Assembly: GCA_003952965.2 (NCBI GenBank)
Contig: CM025855.1
Span: 772,840-836,839, forward strand
Length of the DNA stretch: 64,000 nucleotides
Source of the DNA: Morella rubra
Lineage: Eukaryota; Streptophyta; Magnoliopsida; Fagales; Myricaceae
Reading direction: 5' to 3'
The position numbers and the translations under genes were made by a program. Positions 53,035 to 64,000 of the stretch are shown here, piece after piece. Each line of letters starts with the position of its first letter. Within the stretch, counting starts at the first letter, position 1. A model generated the notes under the pieces. That model was not told the DNA's origin. It did not search any database and worked only from the letters and a program-made list of their open reading frames with translations.

Positions 53035-54790
53035 CACAGTGCATGGCCTAGGGTTTGAAATTCGACCAAATTCCAATTATTGTTTTCTTAAAAGTCAAAT
53101 TATCCCAAGTATATAGATACTGTGAACTATGACGAAGTTTACAAGTAATCAATCAGAGCGGGTTACGTGTATAACGTAGTGGGTACTTATGCTATGAGAT
53201 CCTTAATTCATGAGATCATGTCGGAGTGAAATATTTGAGAGCTGACTTGGTTTTGATAATATTGTTAGCTGTTACGTAAAGATCCGTGCGTAACGTCGCA
53301 GCTTACTAATTTCATATTCGGTATGCCTAACGAGGGATGGTCAGGACCGCTTCTATGCAGAGTAACAAATGATTATATATATATATATATATATATACGT
53401 GCGTATAAATTATAATATAATTTTCATTTAATGTGGAAACCATATAATTGGCTATGACCGATGCATCTCGATCTCGAGCTACATTTTGCTTGTTTAACGG
53501 CAAAACCCCGTCAAAGTCAACTAAATTATTGCATCCTTATCACTTTGGGTTGCGGGTTTTTTCATTTTAAGGAAATCATCACATGTTCTTCACTCAATGG
53601 GATATTACCCAATGATTCTCGCATAATTAGGCCTATTTAGTTGATTTGATGACGACAAGAAAAGCCTTCCTGCATGCCCTCTGCGTTTCCCATGAAATGA
53701 AGTGGAACTTGCTGAAGTGAAAAAGACCGGTCTGCAGGGTGGATAAGCTGAGAATCTGAATACGCTCAACTTGCTAAAGCCACTTGACTGATGGACTAGA
53801 GTTTCATGTACCCAGCTAGTCCGACCATCGGTAATGGGCCAGTTTGTCGACAGATGTCACACCATTTCAAAACGGTGGGCGTTAATGAAGTGGGCAGTCC
53901 ATTAAAAGCACTTTAAAATTTCAGTTTTGCATGCACTTTCATAGTCCAAATAATTATTCGCAGATTTTTTTTTCGCTTCTGTATTTCATTTTAGCTTTCT
54001 AAAATATGTACAACATGTTACATACCCCAATGGCTCAATGTGTACATGTCGGATATAATATTAATTTTAAATTAATATTATACCTCAATTGTATTTGTAA
54101 TCCCAAACTTGTTCAAGGAATAAAACCAAACTTTAGTCTAAATTTCATTACCTGTTTTCATCCTAAATTGTATGATCTGCTCGATCGTTTAAGGAACGAA
54201 CCAATGGGAAATGATCATAGAGTAATCTAGATAACTTCAGTGCCTTGTAGGTGACAATCTGTAGCCATCAATTCTTACGCGGGGAAAGAAAGAAAAATTC
54301 TAGTTAACACTTAATCATGTTTCTACATTCTTGTCGGCATTTTCAGTAGACAAGTCAAGCATTTCCCATCAATCGAGTTAGAAGAGACATAATCCGTTGA
54401 ACTTGTTCATGCCACGTTACCCTTTAGTTTGTGTTTGGAAGCAGCCTTGTCAGAGAGAGAATATTGAACACTCACTTTATCTAGATATTGGAGGATCCGA
54501 AGATCGTATTCATTTTTGGAAGCTTTTAATAATTTTCTCTGCAATGTTACATCAAATTCAATCATTGTACGGTCATATTATATGGTCAAGCAGTGAAACA
54601 TATAGCCCCCATATTGGACGGGAAATAAATATAAAGCGCCCCTTAGTAATCGGACGTTTTTTTTTTCTTGAGCACATGCACTAGACATTGAGTTAGTCAT
54701 CAAATGTAATTGGACGTTTGTAAAGCTCAGCATAAAATGGCATATGCTCTTTTGGATGAGCATAATTAAGCAACGGTACGTAGGATTCTC
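53035..54790. repeat. Upstream flank of A-type gene, unit 2
   Basis: Follows the flank at 41432-43160 and 60590-62165 throughout. A TA microsatellite lies at 53373-53397. No gene recognised; short open frames near 54.0-54.8 kb are not conserved as proteins between units. Confidence 0.65.
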
Positions 54791-55378
54791 AGAAGATATA
54801 TATCTGCCCTTAATTATCATGTCCGTTAAGTCTTAACTATTTGAACATTTACTTTCCCTTTTGTCAGAAAGCGTGCGATCGATATCAAATGGAGAAAGTT
54901 TTACTGTTCATTGCCGTCCGAAGTTGCTCGAACATTAAGGATGCAAAACGTTCGAATGCTGAAGAACGTCATAGAACGTGTTTGTTTTACTGTTGTAATA
55001 GTTTAGAACGGCATTAGACGTTCTTTGAAATAGGTGTTGGAACAGTATCAAACGCAACACCATTGACCGTTGGATATTGTTTTAACATATTTGAACGTTT
55101 CAAACAATTGGCATGCGATGATGTTCAAACGGTGAAATTTCTGACGACGTGTGATACTGTTTGAACGATGTTACCTCTTTTGGGACGAAAATAAATCCGT
55201 CTCGAAAAGATAATTTTTGGGATGGAATAATTTTTTCGTCCTAAAAAACTTTTCGTGACGGGGTTACTGGGATGGAGCTCGCAACGGACCAAATCCGTCC
55301 CAAAATAGTTTTTGGGACGAAATTCATATTTTTGGGACAAATTATATTCCATCCAAAAAAAGCAATTTTGTTGTAGTG
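54791..55378. mobile_element. CACTA-type element end, unit 2
   Basis: The right edge reads, as reverse complement, cactacaacaaaattgc, the standard plant CACTA (En/Spm-like) terminus. Subterminal motifs follow (repeated tttgggacga and cgtcccaaaa). Further left, repeats of gaacgt/acgttc type occur in both orientations. A matching left CACTA end is not found, so the left limit is where homology to unit 1 stops. The same block occurs in unit 3 at 62166-62722. Confidence 0.6.
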
Positions 55379-55379
55379 G

Positions 55380-55960
55380 ATATTCAAGGTTAAGGCGTTT
55401 AAAAGATATGTATCACTTAAACTAAGGGTGAGATCTGAAAAATAGTTAAAATGAATTGGTCCATTATGGCGACTTGACTCAATCATGCCTAAGATATTTG
55501 TGTTATAGTTTGTAAACCTAGCATTTCTAAGGCACAACAATACTGATTCATTAGTCCATTTTCTAGTTAAAGGTTTTAGTACTGCAACTTGTACTAATCT
55601 TATATGAATGTACTTAAAACCTTTTATCCTTGTGTTTCTTCATGATTGATGAAGAGAACAACTAACAATTTTTCACGAGTTTTACTAATGGCATAGACTT
55701 GTTCCACAATTTTGACATGATAATTAATTATTAATGAATGATAGAGGAGAACGACTCGACTTGGCGTAAATCTTATTTATTGGAACTTCGGGGGTATTCC
55801 AATCTTATAAATCCGTGCTTACTTTAGAGATATTGTATTCTTCTTCATTAACTATTCCTGGAATGGAAGGTATACGGATGACTTGGAAGCAGAGGACCTA
55901 GATCTTGTAGAAGAGTTAGATCTAAATTACAGTCCTCTCATTTTGAAACTTCCTCATTCT
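55380..55960 (-). mobile_element. Endogenous pararetrovirus fossil, unit 2
   Basis: Same Caulimoviridae-like region as at 43236-45200, with ARFTNYNTNILGMIESS and LTLSLSD of the movement-protein region and an N-terminal Ser-rich part to the right. It is broken and partial, without the solo LTR of unit 1. Its left side is cut by the CACTA-type element. Confidence 0.6.
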
Positions 55961-56272
55961 TTGCACACCTAAATCAGTTCTAATCGGTTGTTATCACTTT
56001 CTATGTGTCTGCTAATTTGTGACTAAACGTACTTGAACCACGGTGCTCCAGATGAGACGTGCATACGATAGAGGCTATTTCCCATAGAAATATTTATTAC
56101 AAGGCATAGCTATAGGGCAAACCTGTCGAGTGTATAACTTATTTAGAGGCAAGTTGCCATAAGATCAGTACTACATGTTACAATAATCCATACATAGAGA
56201 AAAGCCTATCTATGTACGTGTAACGTCGTCTTATTCACCAGGGCATATATTTGTTTGGTTTAAGGCGGAGAC
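55961..56272. other. 3' flank of chitinase 6
   Basis: Same conserved B-type 3' flank as at 45201-45509, with small insertions (for example gtacgtgtaacgtcgtc). No other gene. Confidence 0.55.
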
Positions 56273-57816
<1,544 letters not shown>

Positions 57817-57850
57817 TTAGCTAGGGTGCCCTCGTTGCCATCTTGACCCC
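57817..57850 (-). pseudogene. Chitinase coding scar at the unit 2/unit 3 junction
   Basis: tagggtgccctcgttgccat and cttgacccc match the GQ-NGNEGTL codons of the A-type genes (compare 33396-33430), with no chitinase sequence on either side. Unit 3 flank sequence (taatagtcgtatatataata) begins right after it. Confidence 0.65.
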
Positions 57851-59614
57851 GTAAGTAATAGTCGTATATATAATAACTCTTTTGTTTGTAACAATTTGAA
57901 CTCCTGGATTAATATTGTGTGATTCTTCTTTGAACCTTCCCTTTTAATTTTTTTTTTTGTACTGTACATTCGACGTAGCTATTCCTGATTACACGACGTA
58001 CGTTGATCTTTTCCTTTTTATATACTATTGTCTAGCAACTGTTGCCTGAATATAAATACTAATAATAGATGATAGATATTTTAATTATTTTAATCATGAG
58101 AGAATAGTTTGCATGATATTATTCCCCTAAATTCCACAGGATGCCCCATAAGTCATAAAGAAATGTTCATTATCCCTCTTTTATATATACCTTTGAATTC
58201 CCCATATACAACCTAAGGTAGGGGAAAGTCCTGGACACTGGCGACGAAAAAAAAAGAAGGCGGGAAGCAACGGGGACATCGGGTACGTCGTAGAGTCGTA
58301 GACGATCGAAAAGATCTCATCCAAAATCTTTTTTTTTTCTTCTTATTCGGCGTCCCACGTCTTCCTAGCAAAACCAGAAGATCACGAGGCTTCCGTGGGA
58401 AACACATATAGTAATTCTCTTTGTTCAAAATATTATCATATAATATCAAAGTATAAAGGTAATTAATTAAAGCAGTAATAGCTAGCTATGCACGAAGTTA
58501 ATTATTCCAACGTCGTTTGCTAGGTTTGACCAAAATAATTAATGCATCTCGGGCTTCCAATCGAGATCGGGTCGGAATAAAGTTTTGCACGTAGTTGGGT
58601 TTTAAAATTAAGTTTAACATAATAGTTAATAATTACCCATCTTGACCTAATATATAAGACCTTACTGGATTAAGATTTTCCACAACTAACAGCTCATTTG
58701 ATATAAAATTAAAAAAAAATTCACAATTTTTGTTTTCGAATTAAATAATTCAAATCTTATGACCTCAATATATTTTGTGGTTTTGAGAATATCCTCAAAT
58801 TTTCTTTGATATACTGAATATTTCCGATAGGAATAATTAATATTGTGAAATCTAGAGCAAATATAATAATTTGATAAAAATTGTTCAGACTTCAAGAACT
58901 GTATCATCACGAGGATATCCTAATATGTCTGAAAAATATTGGCATTATATGGTATTTTTTTTTCTACGTGGCATTATATGGTATTTAACAGGCCAATTTT
59001 AATGGGTGATATAGTACGTGTCACCACAAAATAATTAATGGGTGATCGTCTTCCAAGCCTCTGCCTTGTCCTCCAAAATGACCAAGGAGAGAGGAAATTC
59101 TAGCAGGTAGACATTACTCGAATAGGATATCAGGCCTCTGCTATGGGCCAGTCCGTGCTCCGGAAGCAACACCATTTTCTTTAAGCGGGCCGTAGTAAAA
59201 GAGAGAAACTGACCCTCCCTCGCGAATGGTTTAGTGGGCCTTAACTGAAAAAACAGAAAAGCCCAAAAATTGGAAAAGACACCCAGGTCCTGAGACTAAA
59301 GTAAAAGAGAAAACAAAAATTGAAACTTCATTTTGGCATAAATATTAAATAATAGTTTAATCCCTGAAACATGGATATCCCCTCGGAGTTTCAATCGATT
59401 TCTCTGTTCATTGTTTGCCTGAAAATAGAAAAAGCACCATTTATAAAAAAATTTGTAGTTAAAAAAGCTTTTAAAATTAACTCATTCCTTTAAAGATATA
59501 ACCCTCTTATAAGTTATAACTGAGGCTCTTTTATTTTGGGCTCAAAGCCATACAAGGATATTCCACTACTACAGCCATCAGCTTTTCAACCAGCCTAAGC
59601 ATAGCTAGCTGAGC
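57851..59614. repeat. Left flank of chitinase unit 3
   Basis: 57851-58300 follows 34122-34680 of the old unit 0; 58350-59400 is nearly identical to 38590-39640 of unit 1. The 590-bp TIR element of unit 1 is absent here. No gene seen. Confidence 0.75.
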
Positions 59615-60513
<899 letters not shown>

Positions 60514-60576
60514 TTTTTTCAGAGTCTCTATCTAAACTTCCTTTTCTTTGTGTGTGTTATGCGTTAAGGAAACGGT

Positions 60577-60588
60577 TCTTTTATAGGG
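60577..60588 (-). promoter_or_regulatory. TATA box of the unit 3 A-type gene
   Basis: The minus strand reads ccctataaaaga, as upstream of chitinase 3. Confidence 0.6.
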
Positions 60589-62165
60589 CACAGTGGCACC
60601 TGGGATTTGAAATTCGACCATTCTAATGGGTCCTTTTCTAGGGCACAGTGGCCCCTAATTTTGAAATTTTCGTAAATTAAGTCAAACTATTTCAAGTATA
60701 TAAAAAATGTGAACTACGACAAAGTACTTTATAAGTAATCAATCAGAGCGTGTTACGTGTATAACGTGGTGGGTACTTAAGCTATGAGATCCTTAATTCT
60801 CGAGATCATGTCGGAGTCAAAAGGGAGCTGCCCCCTGTTGGATAATATTATTAGTTGTTACAGTTCCGTGTATAACACAGCTTCCAAATTTCATATTCCT
60901 AACGATGGATGAGGACCAGTTCTACGCAGAGTAACAAATTATGAATACGTGCGTATAATATAATTGGCATTTAATGTAGAAACCATAGAAGCTCTTGATA
61001 CCATTGGACATGCAGGTACGAAGTTTCAAAGTTTCACAACTAAATTATTGCATCCTTATCACTTTGGGTTGCGGGTTTTTTAATTTTTAACGAAATCATC
61101 ACATGATCTTCACTCAATGGGATATTACCCAATGCTTCACGGCGTAATTTGGCCTATTTAGTTGATTTTTGTTTTTCTTTTTTATAACAGGCCTATTTAG
61201 TTGTTTTGATGGCGACTAGAAAAGCCTTCCTGCCCTCCGCGTTTCCCATGAAATGACTGCCAGTGGGCAGCTGAGAATCTGAATGGGACTAGAGTTTCTA
61301 GAGTTTCAACCTAGTCCGATTGGGCAGTAGCCCATGGCAATGGGCCAGTTTGTCGACAGATGTCAAATTAAACCATGTCAAAACGGTGGTCGTTAATGAA
61401 ATGGGCAGTCCATGAAAAGCACTTCAAAATTTCAGAAACTTGAAGATTTCAGTTTTGCATTCCCTTACATACCTCAATGGCTCAATTGAGGTATGTAATC
61501 CCAAACTTGTTCAAGGAATAAAATCAAACTTGAGTCTAAATTTCATTACCTGTTTTCATCCTAAATTGTATGATCTGCTCGATCGTTTAAGGAACGAACC
61601 AATGAGAAATGATCATAGAGTAATCTAGATAACTTCAGTGTCTTTTAGGGACAATATTCTGTAGCCATCAATTCTTACGCGGGGAAAGAAAGAAAAATTC
61701 TAGTTAACACTTATCATGTTTCTACATGACAAGTCAAGCATTTCCCGTCAATCGAGCTAGAAGAGACATATTTCGTTGAACTTGTTCATGCCACGTTACC
61801 CTTTAGTTTGTGTTTGGAAGCAGCCTTGTCAGAGAGAGAATATTGACCGGCACTTTATCTAGATATTGTAGGATCCGAAGATCGCATACATTTTTGGAAG
61901 CTTTTAATAATTTTCTCTGCAACGTTACATCAAATTCAATCATTGTACGATCATATTATATGGTCAAGCAGTGAAACATCTAGGCCCCCATATTGGACGG
62001 GAAATAAATATATAGCTCCCCTTAGTAATCGGACATTTTTTTTCTTGAGCACATGCACTAGACATGATTAGACATTGAGTAGTCATCAAATGTAATTGGA
62101 CGTTTGTAAAGCTCAGCATAAAATGGCATATGCTGATCTTTTGGATGAGCATAATTAAGCAACGG
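60589..62165. repeat. Upstream flank of A-type gene, unit 3
   Basis: Nearly identical to unit 1 up to about 61270 (compare 42130), then closer to unit 2 (for example agcagccttgtcagagagag at 61826 and 54440, absent from unit 1). The unit is thus a mosaic of the two patterns. No gene recognised. Confidence 0.65.
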
Positions 62166-62722
62166 TAGGATTGTCAGAGGATATATATATATGCCCTTCT
62201 TTATCATGTCCTTTCAGTCTTGACCATTCAAACACTTACTTTACCTTTCGTCAGAAGGCGTTCGATCGATATCAAACGAAGAAAGTTTTATTTTTCATTG
62301 CCGTCCGAAGTTGGTCGAACATTGAGGATGCAAAACGTTCCAACGCATGAAGAACGACATAGAACGTGTTTTTTCTACTGCTGTAATGGTTTAGAACGAC
62401 ATCATACGTTCTTCGAAATAAGCGTTAATGGACGGTATCAAACGCAATGCCAATAACCGTTGGATATTGTTCAAACATATTTGAACGTTAGAAATAATTG
62501 GTGTGCAATGACGTTCAAACGGTGAAATTTTTGACGACATGTGATACTATTCGAACGATGTTACCACTTTTTGGATGAAAATAAATATGTTCCGGAAAGA
62601 TATTTTTTGAGATGGAATGATTTTTCTATCCTAGAAAACCTTTCGTGACGGGGTTACTATAACAGAGCTCACGATGGAACAAATCCATATTTTTGGGGAC
62701 AGATTATTCCATAAAAAAAAAG
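62166..62722. mobile_element. CACTA-type element end, unit 3
   Basis: Same element and position as 54791-55378, with the cactacaacaaaattgc terminus at the right edge (as reverse complement, near 62722). More diverged and slightly shorter near the end. Because units 2 and 3 share the insertion, it preceded their separation. Confidence 0.6.
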
Positions 62723-62723
62723 C

Positions 62724-63310
62724 AATTTTGTTGTAGTGGATATTTAAGGTTAAGGCTTGTAATAGATGTTTATCACTTAAACTAAGGGTGAGATCTGAAA
62801 AATAGTTAACATGAATTGGTCCATCACGGAGACTTGACTCAATCATGCCTAAGATACTTGTGCTATAGTCTGTAAACCTAGCATTTATAAGGCACAACAA
62901 TGTTGATGCATTAATCCCTTTTCTGGTTAAAGGTTTTAGTAATGCAACTTGTACTAATCCTATATGAATATAATTAAAACATTTTATCCTTGTGTTTCTT
63001 CCTGACTGATGAAGAGAACAACTAACAATTTTTCGCGAGTTTTACTTGTTCCAAAATTTCGACATGATAATTATTAATGAAGGATAGAGGAGAAAAACTC
63101 GACTTTGAGTAAATCTCATTTACTGGGGCTTCGGGGATATTCCAATCTTGTAAGTCCGTGCTTACTTTAGAGATATTGTATTCTTATTCATAACTATTCA
63201 TGGAATGGAAGGTATATGGATGACTTAGAAGCAGAGGACCTAGATATTGTAGAAGAGTTAGATCTACGTTACACTCCTCTCATTTTGAAACTTCCTGATT
63301 CTTGTTGCAC
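62724..63310 (-). mobile_element. Endogenous pararetrovirus fossil, unit 3
   Basis: Third copy of the Caulimoviridae-like region (LTLSLSDKHLLQALTLNI, ILGMIESS), in the same position as in unit 2. Broken and partial. Confidence 0.6.
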
Positions 63311-63611
63311 ACCTAAATCAGTTCAAGTCAGTAGATCTACTCTGTCAGTACTTTCTGTGTATGCTAATTTGTGACTTAACAGTACTTAAACCACAGTGCT
63401 CCAGATGAGACGTGCATATGATAGAGGCTATTTCTCATAGAAGTATTTATTACAGGGCATAGCTATAGGGCAAACCTGTCGAGAGTAACTTATTTAGAGG
63501 CAAGTTGCCATAAGACTACATGTTACAATCCATACATAGAGAAAAGCCTATCTATGTACGTGTAACGTCTTATTCACCAGGGCATATATTGGTTTCGTTT
63601 AAGGCGGGGAC
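63311..63611. other. 3' flank of chitinase 7
   Basis: Conserved B-type 3' flank, as at 45201-45509 and 55961-56272. Confidence 0.55.

Positions 63612-64000
<389 letters not shown>

Overview
The window is nuclear DNA from a flowering plant, almost certainly a eudicot. It is AT-rich, its genes carry spliced introns with plant-type AT-rich sequence, and it has plant-specific families: a plastid pyruvate kinase, class III (hevamine-type) chitinases and an LRR receptor-like protein. It also holds plant hAT, Mutator-like, CACTA, LINE and endogenous pararetrovirus fossils. From memory, Arabidopsis keeps TIMELESS (At5g52910) next to the plastid pyruvate kinase beta-1 gene (At5g52920). The same pair lies here head to head, so this is probably a conserved eudicot block.

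Layout. 1-5.5 kb: two decayed tandem copies of an LRR receptor-like protein gene (minus strand), with a Mutator-like MITE and a probable retroposon. 5.76-18.73 kb: TIMELESS, minus strand, 19 exons that I could place, with a LINE and two MITEs in its introns. 18.73-20.72 kb: shared divergent promoter region. 20.72-26.25 kb: plastid pyruvate kinase, plus strand, 12 exons that join in frame to 578 aa. 26.9-64 kb: a cluster of single-exon class III chitinase genes, all on the minus strand.

The chitinase cluster has five uninterrupted complete genes (26.9-27.8, 32.6-33.5, 40.5-41.4, 45.5-46.4, 56.3-57.2 kb). A sixth has a transposon inserted in frame (51.9-53.0 kb). One copy has a one-base frameshift (59.6-60.5 kb), one is cut by the window edge (63.6 kb on), and there are at least three relics (28.5-28.9, 37.3-37.6, 57.82-57.85 kb). 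From about 38.5 kb the array consists of repeated units, each with an A-type gene followed to the right by a B-type gene: units at 38.5-47, 50.36-57.8 and 57.85-64+ kb. A decayed A-type unit precedes them at 34.1-37.6 kb. The A and B genes are separated by a fossil of a Caulimoviridae-like endogenous pararetrovirus that was copied with the unit. In unit 1 a solo LTR lies inside it; in units 2 and 3 a CACTA-type end abuts it.

A 2.6-kb segment at 47.78-50.35 kb is a rearranged copy of the left part of the window (receptor-like protein 5' end plus TIMELESS 3' exons) inserted between chitinase units 1 and 2. The complete chitinases all have a signal peptide and the GH18 DxDxE motif, so they are probably secreted or vacuolar defence or storage enzymes. 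TIMELESS (replication fork protection) and pyruvate kinase (plastid glycolysis for fatty acid synthesis) have no functional link to them.

Most unusual features: an intact 163-bp hAT MITE with 8-bp target duplications that adds exactly 57 codons to a chitinase reading frame; the duplicated TIMELESS/receptor segment inside the array; a 32-bp tandem duplication of a TIMELESS splice donor; three GC-AG introns in two neighbouring genes. Coordinates for introns, element edges and intergenic homologies were read by eye, without alignment software.
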